Origin: Chloroflexota bacterium
Lineage (GTDB): Bacteria; Chloroflexota; Dehalococcoidia; UBA3495
Assembly: GCA_022571575.1 (NCBI GenBank)
Contig: JACZXN010000037.1
Span: 1 to 9,199, forward strand
Length of the DNA stretch: 9,199 bases
Direction: 5' to 3'
The notes beneath the pieces were generated by a model. It worked only from the letters and a program-made list of their open reading frames with translations. It searched no databases and was not told the origin of the DNA. Made by a program: the position numbers and the translations under genes. Below, one piece after another: positions 1-5,929 of this stretch (the first letter of the stretch is position 1; the number at the start of each line of letters is the position of its first letter).

Positions 1-758
1 CCTTCTACGATCACTGCGCCCTCTTTTCTCACGTCCGTCCGGGCCCGGTCCATGGCGTAAAGGAGCCGGCTCTTGTCGAACATCGGCCCCTGGGGCGAGT
101 TCAGGTACTTGGGCTCCGAACCGTCCAGAGACCTGGCCCCAAACCCCACCAGGTTACCGTGGGCGTCGCGGATGGGGAACATCAACCGGCCCCGGAACAG
201 GTCGTGATGGAGACCGTCATCGCCGGTGCGCACCACTCCGGCGCCGGCCAGTTGTTCCGGCGAGTAACCCTCCCGCGTCAGGTGGTTCTTGAGTGACTCG
301 CCGTCCGAGGGGCTGAGGCCAACCTGGAATGCCTCGATGGCCTGTTTGTCCAGTTTGCGTTGCTCCAGGTACTCCCTGGCGGACGCTCCTTGGGCCGACG
401 CCAGCGTGCGCTGAAAGAAGGCGCAGGCGTCTTCATTTATCTTGTGGGCCGCTTCGTCTCGAGGGCTTTGTCCCCGCTGGGGGAGGGTGATTCCAGTCTG
501 TTGGGCCAATTGACGGAGCGCCTCGCCGAACTCCAGGTTCTCGGCGCGCATCACGAAGGACAGCACGTCGCCGCCGGTGGCGCAGGCCCCGAAGCAACGC
601 CATGACTGCCGGTCGGGAAAGACGTGGAACGAAGGCGTCTTTTCCTGATGGAAGGGGCAGTTGGCTTTATAGCTGCGGCCGGACCGTTGCAGGGCTACGT
701 GCTGCGAGACGACCTCGACAATATCCAACCGGCTCTTTACGTCGTCGACGACGGTCAT
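1..758 (-). CDS. dnaG: DNA primase DnaG, N-terminal part (cut by window edge)
   Basis: DnaG synthesises the RNA primers for chromosome replication, working with the replicative helicase. The 252 visible residues begin MTVVDDVKSRLDIVEVV, the usual DnaG opening. They continue into a CHC2 zinc-binding domain with CPFH (C34, H37), EKTPSF (about 39-44) and a second knuckle at C55 and C59, followed by GGDVLSFVM. The primase core follows (FRGRLMFPIRD, GFGARSLD, PKYLNSP, KSRLLYAMDRAR). The window ends inside VIVEG, whose Glu opens the TOPRIM catalytic motif, so TOPRIM and the helicase-binding domain lie outside. The ATG at 756-758 is preceded by AGAGGG at 6-nt spacing. The gene lies 275 bp downstream of the phosphodiesterase gene on the same strand. 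The knuckle reads CFGAC rather than the common CFGC, giving one extra residue between the cysteines. Identity is near certain. Confidence 0.96.
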   Translation of the reverse strand, partial: MTVVDDVKSRLDIVEVVSQHVALQRSGRSYKANCPFHQEKTPSFHVFPDRQSWRCFGACATGGDVLSFVMRAENLEFGEALRQLAQQTGITLPQRGQSPRDEAAHKINEDACAFFQRTLASAQGASAREYLEQRKLDKQAIEAFQVGLSPSDGESLKNHLTREGYSPEQLAGAGVVRTGDDGLHHDLFRGRLMFPIRDAHGNLVGFGARSLDGSEPKYLNSPQGPMFDKSRLLYAMDRARTDVRKEGAVIVE

Positions 759-894
759 AGTCCGCCCTCTGCGGCGGCGAGCCTGACACCCGTTGCCCGT
801 CCGACTGGTTCGATCAAATGGTCCGTGGCTCCACCGCTCAACAACAGCATTGTCCAAGCCCCATTATGCACAGCGCGCACAAAGGGGCTATCTT

Positions 895-903
895 ATTTTA
901 TCA
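895..903 (-). promoter_or_regulatory. Candidate extended -10 element for dnaG
   Basis: On the minus strand the sequence reads TGATAAAAT. This is a TAAAAT hexamer (5 of 6 matches to TATAAT) preceded by TG plus one base, the extended -10 form. It is the most AT-rich spot in the 275-bp gap between the phosphodiesterase stop and the dnaG start. The predicted transcript would have a leader of about 130 nt. No good -35 hexamer is placed upstream of it, so this is a weak call. The rest of the gap (759-1033) shows no gene, no convincing terminator with a T-tract, and no tRNA fold that I can see. Confidence 0.3.
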
Positions 904-1033
904 TGGGGGTTGACATTTGGACAGGTAATCTGAACCGGCGAACTATCCCTTTAGATGAAGCCAGAGCTGGATGGGATGCAGGGTTCCGGCATGAATCGGG
1001 CGAGGCCGCCGGCGCCTGGGGACATCGGCGGAT

Positions 1034-1843
1034 CTAGGAGAGCCGTTTGGCCAACTCCTGTTTCTGGTCCAGCATCTCTTGAAGGGAGTCGGTGACGATG
1101 GCTTCCAAGCGGGCGTCCGCCATCTTCTCCATGTTGCGGTCGAAGTCCAGGTCCCAGGCCAGCACCCGGGAACCTCGGGCCTGGAACTTCCGGTGCAGCG
1201 CGGGGTTGTAGGAGTCTTTGGCCGGGTCGTACCAGTCGGCCTGCACCAGGGGGCGGAAGCACCTCGAACGGATGGGGAAGGGGTGACGCCGGGACCAGAT
1301 GTACCCCCGGCCGATCTTCGGCTCTATCTTCCTGAGTTCGTACAGCGAGATGGGGTTGAAGCTGGCCACCAGGGTGCTGTCCCAGCGGGCGTGACGCCGC
1401 ACCACCTCCGCCACCCTGTGGGCGATGAGCCTCATCCCTTTCATGATGACCTTCATCTCCACGTTGATCAGAAAGTCCGCTGGAAGTTGCTCGAACACCT
1501 CGTCCAGGGTGGGTGGCTGTTCTCCCTTGAATCCAGGGCCGAACCAAGACCCGGCGTCCAGCCCCCGGACCGCGTCCTGGGTGTGGTGGTTCACGGGCCC
1601 GTTGCCGTTGGAGGTGCGGTCCAGGCAACGGTCGTGGAACACCACCAACTTTTCGTCTTTGGTGAGGCGGACGTCCAATTCGATGCCGTCGGCACCCAGG
1701 TCCAGGGCCTTTCTGAAGGCCGGAATGGTGTTCTCCGGCGCGTTGGTGACGTCGCCCCGGTGGGCGATGATCAGGGGAAGGGACCGGGAGTTGGGAGCGA
1801 AATCCCAGCGGGTCACACGTTCGGTGGTGCTGTGTGTCGCCAA
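1034..1843 (-). CDS. Glycerophosphodiester phosphodiesterase (GDPD family)
   Basis: GDPD enzymes hydrolyse glycerophosphodiesters released from phospholipids to sn-glycerol 3-phosphate and an alcohol, using a metal-dependent TIM barrel. From the TTG start proposed here (269 aa), the motifs are in order: LIIAHRGD (H28, R29), APENT (E37), GADGIELDV (E55, D57), VVFHD (H70, the second catalytic His), PTLDEVFEQL, INVEMK (E129, K131), and a C-terminal strand pair with LAWDLD and EAIVTDS. This is the full catalytic set at normal family length. There is no signal peptide, so it is probably cytoplasmic (UgpQ-like). The open frame continues upstream to an ATG at 2008, but that extension is low-complexity, covers the gene's own promoter, and has no GDPD similarity. 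The TTG has GAGG 7 nt upstream. A GTG at codon 10 is an alternative start. The substrate head group cannot be told from sequence. Confidence 0.9.
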   Translation of the reverse strand: MATHSTTERVTRWDFAPNSRSLPLIIAHRGDVTNAPENTIPAFRKALDLGADGIELDVRLTKDEKLVVFHDRCLDRTSNGNGPVNHHTQDAVRGLDAGSWFGPGFKGEQPPTLDEVFEQLPADFLINVEMKVIMKGMRLIAHRVAEVVRRHARWDSTLVASFNPISLYELRKIEPKIGRGYIWSRRHPFPIRSRCFRPLVQADWYDPAKDSYNPALHRKFQARGSRVLAWDLDFDRNMEKMADARLEAIVTDSLQEMLDQKQELAKRLS

Positions 1844-1850
1844 GTTGAAA

Positions 1851-1854
1851 CCTC
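1851..1854 (-). promoter_or_regulatory. Ribosome binding site deciding the TTG start of the phosphodiesterase
   Basis: GAGG on the minus strand lies 7 nt before the TTG at 1841-1843. Neither the GTG nine codons further in nor the ATG at 2008 has a comparable Shine-Dalgarno sequence. This and the promoter just upstream favour the shorter 269-residue protein. Confidence 0.55.
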
Positions 1855-1883
1855 GAAGGGCCGGATGCCGGGCGCATCCCCAC

Positions 1884-1911
1884 CTTATCCAGGGCCGCTG
1901 TTGGGTGTCAA
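1884..1911 (-). promoter_or_regulatory. Sigma-70-type promoter for the phosphodiesterase gene
   Basis: A perfect TTGACA (-35) lies on the minus strand at 1911-1906. After a 16-nt spacer comes GATAAG (1889-1884, 4 of 6 to TATAAT); the overlapping TAAGGT at 1887-1882 would give an 18-nt spacer. Transcription would begin near 1877 and leave a leader of about 35 nt before the TTG start. The site lies in the 203-bp divergent gap shared with the MFS gene. The -35 is strong and the -10 is moderate. Confidence 0.55.
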
Positions 1912-2046
1912 GGGAGGGTCTGGCGCCGGTTGTCCCCCATGCATGGCTGGGGACTGGGAGTAGAATAATCAGGTTATCCGGTTTCCGGTGACTGGGCGAT
2001 CCGCGCAAGCCGGGCGATGCGGATGATCCGGGGCATTGTGGGGGGC

Positions 2047-3354
2047 ATGAACCGATTCTCAGGGCTCAGAGGAACATTGTGGCCGGTGCTGCGAAACGCC
2101 GACTTTCGCGTTATCTGGTATGTGGGCAGCCTGGGCGAGTTCGGCCGGCGCATGGAGTTGCTGGTCTTAAGCCTGCTGATCCTGGATCTCACCGAATCCT
2201 ACTTCCAACTGGGTCTGGTGCTGGTCTTCAATAACCTGTCCCGGCCCCTGGTGTCGCTGTTCAGCGGCTACATCGCCGACCGGTTTCCCCGGGGCCGGGT
2301 CCTGCTGGCCAGTCAGACGATAAACGTTCTGACGGCGGCCGCTCTGTTGACGTTGATCGCCTACGACTTTGATCTGATCAGGCCGTGGCACCTCTTTGCG
2401 GCGGTGTTCATCCAGGGGCTCAGCAAGGCCGTCGAGGACCCGTCGCGCCGCACCGCCATCTTCGACATCGTCGGCCAGCGGCGGTTGGTCAATGCACTTT
2501 CCCTGGACGTGATCAGCCACAACATCGGGAAGATGGCGGGACCCATAGTGGGCGGGATCCTGCTGGACACCGCCGGATTCACCGGCGCCTACTCCTTCTT
2601 GCTCGCCGTCCATTTCTGCAATCTGGCCCTGATGACCCGGCTCAGGATACCCAGTTACCGGGGTCCGGCTCAGATCGAGCCGGTCCTACGCAGCCTGAAG
2701 GTTGCCGTGGGGTACGCTTGGCGGAGCCCGGTGCTGGTGGGACTGTTCTATATCACCATCGTGATGAACGCCCTGGCCTTCCCTTTCCAGCAGTTCATAC
2801 CCGCCATCGGCCGCGACACCTTGGGGGTTGGGGTCATCCTGGTCGGCCTTCTGGTCGCCGCCGACGGGTTCGGGCAGTTGGCCGGCGCGGGTATCATGGC
2901 CATCAGCCGCGACCTGCGCTACCACGGGCGGGTCTTCGTGCTGGGGTCGCTGGGAGTCCTGGCGTTGGGGATGATCTTTGTCTGGTCGCCGTGGTACGCG
3001 CTGACCTTCGGGTTGCTGACCATGAGCGGCATCGCCCAGTCGGGTTTCTCCACCATGCAGAGCGCCGTGACCATGCTGGCCACTCCCCACGACATGCGCG
3101 GCCGGATGATGGGGCTGCTCAGTGTCTGCATCGGCACCGGGACGCCCCTGGGGGCTTTGGAGATGGGGGCGGTGGCCGCGGCGGTCTCCATCCAGTGGGC
3201 CATCTCCCTGAACGCATTCGCCGGGTTGTTGCTTCTCCTGCCCGCCATCGCCCTGACTCCCCTGCCCTGGCAGCCCCTGAACCAGGTGGGGTCCGACCCG
3301 GCCCCGGATTCAGGTGCGGCCCCGGAGCCCGCCCCCGGAGAGGCTTCGTCCTGA
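2047..3354 (+). CDS. MFS transporter, MFS_3/EntS-like putative exporter
   Basis: This is a 435-residue inner-membrane protein of the major facilitator superfamily, which moves small molecules by proton or ion exchange. Hydrophobic segments spread along the chain are consistent with about twelve membrane helices. The cytoplasmic loop after helix 2 carries a motif-A relative, GYIADRFPRGR (74-84). The stretch DPSRRTAIFDIV (from 121), LSLDVISHNIGKMAGPIVGG (141-160) and the later DMRGRMMGLLSV resemble the MFS_3 group that includes the enterobactin exporter EntS and many drug-exporter homologues. The C-terminal 30 residues are rich in Pro, Ala and Gly and look disordered. I chose the ATG at 2047 because the protein then opens with the family-like FRVIWYVGSLGEF segment close to the N-terminus. 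An in-frame ATG at 2017 would add ten residues, and neither start has a clear Shine-Dalgarno. It is divergent from the phosphodiesterase gene. The substrate is unknown. Confidence 0.88.
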   Translation: MNRFSGLRGTLWPVLRNADFRVIWYVGSLGEFGRRMELLVLSLLILDLTESYFQLGLVLVFNNLSRPLVSLFSGYIADRFPRGRVLLASQTINVLTAAALLTLIAYDFDLIRPWHLFAAVFIQGLSKAVEDPSRRTAIFDIVGQRRLVNALSLDVISHNIGKMAGPIVGGILLDTAGFTGAYSFLLAVHFCNLALMTRLRIPSYRGPAQIEPVLRSLKVAVGYAWRSPVLVGLFYITIVMNALAFPFQQFIPAIGRDTLGVGVILVGLLVAADGFGQLAGAGIMAISRDLRYHGRVFVLGSLGVLALGMIFVWSPWYALTFGLLTMSGIAQSGFSTMQSAVTMLATPHDMRGRMMGLLSVCIGTGTPLGALEMGAVAAAVSIQWAISLNAFAGLLLLLPAIALTPLPWQPLNQVGSDPAPDSGAAPEPAPGEASS

Positions 3355-3360
3355 GAGCCC

Positions 3361-3400
3361 TGCCCGCTTTCCCTTGCCCGCTTTCCCTTGCCCGCTTTCT
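3361..3400 (+). repeat. Three-copy 14-bp tandem repeat upstream of the globin gene
   Basis: The unit TGCCCGCTTTCCCT occurs exactly at 3361-3374 and 3375-3388. A third copy matches its first 11 bases at 3389-3399 and then diverges. The array sits 7 bp after the MFS stop codon. The junction between copies creates TTGCCC, and the second such junction (3388-3393) is placed as the -35 hexamer of the globin promoter. It could be a slippage product, or a set of helically phased binding sites. Confidence 0.85.
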
Positions 3401-3416
3401 TGGGAACCGTTATATT
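3388..3416 (+). promoter_or_regulatory. Sigma-70-type promoter for the protoglobin gene
   Basis: TTGCCC at 3388-3393 (4 of 6 to TTGACA) is followed after an exact 17-nt spacer by TATATT at 3411-3416 (5 of 6 to TATAAT). Transcription would start near 3423, with a leader of about 48 nt. It implies that the globin gene is transcribed independently of the MFS gene that ends 116 bp before its start codon. Confidence 0.5.
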
Positions 3417-3470
3417 CTGTTAGGCTGACCGGACGCAGCGCCGGCCCACCTGAGACGAACCGGAGTAGAT

Positions 3471-4043
3471 ATGCCGCGAATCGTAGATTGGCCGGCCCGG
3501 ATGCGAGAGGTCGCCGGGTTCGTGGGCCTGGACCAGGACGAACTGGAGATCATCCAGTCCACCCGCGACCTGGTTCTGGCCAGGAGTGAGGAGCTGACCG
3601 CCGAGGTCTACGACCATTTCTTGAAGTTTCCCGAGACCCGCCGGTTCTTTCTGAACGAGGAGGGGGAGGTCGACGAAGAAAAGCTGGACCGCCGCAAGCG
3701 CAGCCTGCTGCGCTGGCTGAGGGGCTCCATCGACTTCAAGATCGACGAAGATTACCCCATCAGGCTGCTGGCCACGGGGATCGTCCACAGTCACCCGCCG
3801 TCCCACCGGGCCCACCTGGGGTCTATCCCCAGCAGGTTCATGCTGGGCTCCATCTCATTCATTCAGACGGCCCTGGCGCAGATATTTCAAGAAGAGATAG
3901 ACGACCCCCGTGAGGCCCAGAGTGCTTCCGTGGCCTGGAACAAGCTGCTGATGGTGCAGCTTGATATCCTGCAGGCCGGCTACATCGACGAGACCCCGAC
4001 CGAGGCGACGGGCGAGGCCGCGGCCGCGCCTGATTTCGAATAG
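3471..4043 (+). CDS. Single-domain protoglobin (globin-coupled-sensor type haem protein)
   Basis: This 190-residue protein is close to the usual length of protoglobins, the haem-binding domain family shared with globin-coupled sensors, which bind O2, CO or NO. After an N-terminal pre-helix region, the B-C helix segment reads EVYDHFLKFPETRRFF (45-60, Y47 in the distal position). After the E/F region comes RLLATGIVHSH with H106 as the likely proximal haem ligand, then IPSRFMLGSISFIQTAL (119-135), a typical G helix start. Helix H follows (WNKLLMVQLDILQAGYI). The Ala/Glu-rich tail (174-190) looks disordered. No transducer, cyclase or kinase domain is fused, so it acts alone or signals through a partner. 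The segment after H106 contains H108, H112 and H115. The ATG is preceded by GGAG at 5-nt spacing. It ends 69 bp before the AroQ-like gene on the same strand. Family placement is firm; the ligand and role are not known. Confidence 0.85.
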   Translation: MPRIVDWPARMREVAGFVGLDQDELEIIQSTRDLVLARSEELTAEVYDHFLKFPETRRFFLNEEGEVDEEKLDRRKRSLLRWLRGSIDFKIDEDYPIRLLATGIVHSHPPSHRAHLGSIPSRFMLGSISFIQTALAQIFQEEIDDPREAQSASVAWNKLLMVQLDILQAGYIDETPTEATGEAAAAPDFE

Positions 4044-4112
4044 AGTTTAGTTCTGATCGGTGGACCGGTTGACAGACTGGGTTCCCGGCGATTTTGATTA
4101 GGAGAGTACAAC

Positions 4113-4538
4113 ATGGGCAAGGTGTTGGTGATCCAAGGGGCGGGCATGAACATGAGGGGCAAGGTCCAGATCGAGACCTTCGGGCCCATGACCCTGGGCG
4201 AGATGAACGAGCAGATCCTCGGGTTCGCCCAGGACCTGGGCATGGACGTGGAATTGTTCCATTCCAACATCGAAGGCGAGGTGGTCAACGCCCTGTACGA
4301 CGCCCATGACCGGGACTTCGACGCCGCGCTGATCAATCCGGCCGGCTACACCACGGTGGCCGGGCCCATCCGGGGCGCCATATCCCAGGTCAAGTACCCG
4401 GTGATCGAGGTCCATGCCTCCAATCCCACCGCCCGTGGAACGGTCTCCCAGGTGCTGCCGGTCTGCAAGGGCGCGGTGTACGGCTTCGGCATCTACGGCT
4501 ATAAGTTGGCCCTTGAGGCCGTCAAGCACATGGCCTAG
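4113..4538 (+). CDS. AroQ-fold protein, type II 3-dehydroquinate dehydratase-like with altered active site
   Basis: The 141 residues match the type II dehydroquinase fold over their whole length: VLVIQGAGMNMRG, HSNIEGEVVNALYDA, ALINPAGYT, PVIEVHASN and GFGIYGYKLAL. True AroQ dehydrates 3-dehydroquinate in the shikimate or quinate pathways as a dodecamer. Several residues that define catalysis are replaced. By alignment to the M. tuberculosis enzyme, the Asn of GPNL is G11, the Arg of the flexible lid is V18, the catalytic Tyr is F23, the His of YTHTS is T81, and the Arg after HARE is S112. N75, E99, H101, S103 and R108 remain. I therefore expect a different reaction or a binding role. The ATG has GGAGAG 6 nt upstream. 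It follows the globin gene by 69 bp and converges with the small minus-strand gene with a 3-bp gap. Automatic annotation would probably label it aroQ. Confidence 0.85.
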   Translation: MGKVLVIQGAGMNMRGKVQIETFGPMTLGEMNEQILGFAQDLGMDVELFHSNIEGEVVNALYDAHDRDFDAALINPAGYTTVAGPIRGAISQVKYPVIEVHASNPTARGTVSQVLPVCKGAVYGFGIYGYKLALEAVKHMA

Positions 4539-4541
4539 AGG

Positions 4542-4733
4542 TTAATCGCACCTGAAACAGCGGCTCTTTCCGAATACATCGTCATGAACGTTCCGGGTGA
4601 CCATCAGATAATCGATGACGACCCGGAACGTTTTGCTTTCATCGGCAATCTCGTATTTCTCCTTCATGGAGCGCATGAAGGCCATCTGGTCCGTGGTTAA
4701 TTGGACCTCGAAGGTCTGTTTGGCATTCGCCAT
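4542..4733 (-). CDS. Small ribbon-helix-helix-like protein with C-terminal CxxC
   Basis: This 63-residue protein starts MANAKQTFEVQLTTDQMAF. A short strand (TFEVQLT, 7-13) is followed by two predicted helices, about 14-28 and 32-46, separated by a turn around EIADES. That is the layout of small ribbon-helix-helix (CopG/MetJ-type) DNA-binding proteins; the SKTFRVVIDYL helix fits the second helix. It ends with SRCFRCD, a CxxC pair (C59, C62) that could bind a metal or form a disulfide. The start at 4733 is set by AGGAG 8 nt upstream; a longer reading to 4874 would only be the antisense-frame shadow of the hydrolase gene. It begins 20 bp after the serine hydrolase stop on the same strand, so it is probably the last gene of that transcript. 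DNA binding is inferred from shape only, and I recognise no named homologue with certainty. Confidence 0.72.
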   Translation of the reverse strand: MANAKQTFEVQLTTDQMAFMRSMKEKYEIADESKTFRVVIDYLMVTRNVHDDVFGKSRCFRCD

Positions 4734-4741
4734 TTTGGTGT

Positions 4742-4746
4742 CTCCT
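4742..4746 (-). promoter_or_regulatory. Ribosome binding site of the 63-residue protein gene
   Basis: AGGAG on the minus strand lies 8 nt before the ATG at 4731-4733 and just after the hydrolase stop codon at 4754-4756. It selects the short start and supports translation of this small gene from the same mRNA as the hydrolase. Confidence 0.65.
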
Positions 4747-4753
4747 AGGCCTG

Positions 4754-5854
4754 CTACAGCACGGCGTCTTGGACCGCTTGAGAGATCGCCGCCAGCCTGG
4801 GCGTGTTGGTGGCCTCGGCCCGGAAGCCGTTGGTTATGTAAGCCACGGCCAGTCCCGTGTCCAGGTTGGCCCACCCGATGGACGTCCCCGAACCGGCATG
4901 TCCGAAGGTGCGGATACTCTCGTTGCCGGGGGTGGCGGAGCGAGGGTCTCCCAGAGACAGGCCCAGCGACCGCTTCACGTTCCGGTCCAGGCTGTGGTCC
5001 AATCCCTCGGCCTGTGGCTTGGTCACCTCAGCCACCGTCTCGGGCTTCATGGTGGTCACGCCGTCCAGCGACCCTCCGCCGGCCATCATGGCGTAGAACC
5101 GGGCCAACCCACGGGCCGTGGCGATCCCACCGCCGGCGGGGAGCACCGCGGTATGGACCTCCGGCCGGTTGTAGATGGTCACCTGGCTGGTCCGGTCACA
5201 GTCCTCCATGGCGTGCAGCCTCGAAACCCGCGCCTCCATGGATGGGTCGATGCCCAGGTGAAATTCTTCGACCCTCAGGGGTTCGGTTATCTCTTCGCGG
5301 ACGAACTGGTCGATGGGCCGGCCGTCGATGCGGCGGACCAATTCCCCCACCACCCAGCCGAAATTCCGGGCGTGATAGGCGATCACCCGGCCCGGTTGAT
5401 AGTCCAGAGGAATCTGCTCCATGGCGTCGACCGCCGCCTCCCAGTCGTGCCACCGGTCCCAGGTCATGTGGCTGGGGGTGTCGGGAAAGCCCGATTGGTG
5501 GGTCATCACGTGCCGGATGGTGACCTGCCCCTTGCCCCTCTGAGCGAAGCCGGGCCAGTGGGATGCCACCGTGTCGTCCCAGTCGAGTTTGCCCCGCTCC
5601 CAAAGGATGTGGAGACAGGCCGCGGTCACGGCCTTGGTGGAAGAATAGAGGACGAACATGGTGTCTTCGGTTACCGGTTTGCCGGTCTCCCGGTCGGCCA
5701 GTCCGCCGTAGAGGTCAAGGACCGGCTTGCCGTGCCGGTAGACCGCCAGCGCCGCCCCTGGGTGGTCCCCCGTCTCTATCTGTTTATGGAAGAGTTCTTC
5801 CACACGGCCGAGTCCCTGGGGGTCCATCTGGACGCTTTCCGCGGCTACCAACAT
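4754..5854 (-). CDS. Serine hydrolase, class C beta-lactamase/family VIII esterase-like (PF00144)
   Basis: A 366-residue enzyme of the beta-lactamase fold that includes AmpC, D-aminopeptidases and family VIII esterases such as EstB. These use a Ser-Lys pair to attack esters, lactones or amides. The SxxK motif is SSTK (S71 nucleophile, K74) after TMFVLY. The second motif is Y160 in AYHARNFGWVVGELV, where the Asn of the lactamase YxN is absent (YHA), as in many esterases. The third is HAG (319-321) in GHAGSGTSIGW, in place of KTG. These deviations favour an esterase or lactonase over an antibiotic-resistance lactamase. HVMTHQSGFPD (115-125) is also typical. There is no signal peptide, so it is probably cytoplasmic. 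The ATG has GGAGG 10 nt upstream. It lies between the hydratase (75 bp upstream) and the 63-residue protein gene (20 bp downstream), which suggests a catabolic role. The substrate is unknown. Confidence 0.9.
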   Translation of the reverse strand: MLVAAESVQMDPQGLGRVEELFHKQIETGDHPGAALAVYRHGKPVLDLYGGLADRETGKPVTEDTMFVLYSSTKAVTAACLHILWERGKLDWDDTVASHWPGFAQRGKGQVTIRHVMTHQSGFPDTPSHMTWDRWHDWEAAVDAMEQIPLDYQPGRVIAYHARNFGWVVGELVRRIDGRPIDQFVREEITEPLRVEEFHLGIDPSMEARVSRLHAMEDCDRTSQVTIYNRPEVHTAVLPAGGGIATARGLARFYAMMAGGGSLDGVTTMKPETVAEVTKPQAEGLDHSLDRNVKRSLGLSLGDPRSATPGNESIRTFGHAGSGTSIGWANLDTGLAVAYITNGFRAEATNTPRLAAISQAVQDAVL

Positions 5855-5877
5855 TAAGTTGCTTCCTCCATATCCAT

Positions 5878-5913
5878 CCTAAAGCCATGGGCCTAAAGCC
5901 ATCGGTCAAAGCC
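5878..5913 (-). repeat. Short direct repeats in the hydrolase leader region
   Basis: On the minus strand ATGGCTTTAGG occurs twice exactly (5902-5892 and 5888-5878), with a 14-bp period. A degenerate third copy, GGCTTTGA, lies just upstream (5913-5906). The array sits between the hydratase stop and the hydrolase start. No good promoter can be placed here with confidence; TTGACC at 5909-5904 has no matching -10. The repeats may be an operator or a slippage product. Confidence 0.7.
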
Positions 5914-5929
5914 GCCAGCCGGGTCCAGG

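Noticed and set aside
910..915. Perfect TTGACA on the plus strand
   Set aside because: No -10 at 16-19 nt and no plus-strand gene downstream before 2047.
624..1037. Plus-strand open frame covering the dnaG start and the downstream gap
   Set aside because: Overlaps the conserved DnaG N-terminus in antisense and shows no motif or ribosome binding site of note.
1079..1963. Plus-strand open frame opposite the phosphodiesterase
   Set aside because: Antisense shadow of a clear GDPD gene, with low-complexity translation and no family features.
1961..1966. TAGAAT as -10 for the MFS gene
   Set aside because: Matches 5 of 6 but has no -35 at 16-18 nt and no extended TG, so it is too weak to annotate.
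2385..3428. 347-codon open frame in another frame of the MFS gene
   Set aside because: Its translation is rich in Arg, Pro and Gly without domains, while the MFS frame has membrane helices and family motifs.
3971..4043. Possible frameshift or fusion at the end of the globin gene
   Set aside because: The Ala/Glu-rich tail is a simple disordered end in the same frame with an ordinary stop codon.
4069..4098. TTGACA with TTTGAT at 18-nt spacing before the AroQ-like gene
   Set aside because: Transcription would start near 4105, inside the Shine-Dalgarno GGAGAG (4101-4106), so the mRNA would lack its ribosome binding site. Co-transcription with the globin gene is more likely.
4769..5857. Long plus-strand open frame of 362 codons opposite the serine hydrolase
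   Set aside because: It is antisense to a gene with complete catalytic motifs, and its translation has no recognisable domain. High GC removes stop codons from antisense frames.
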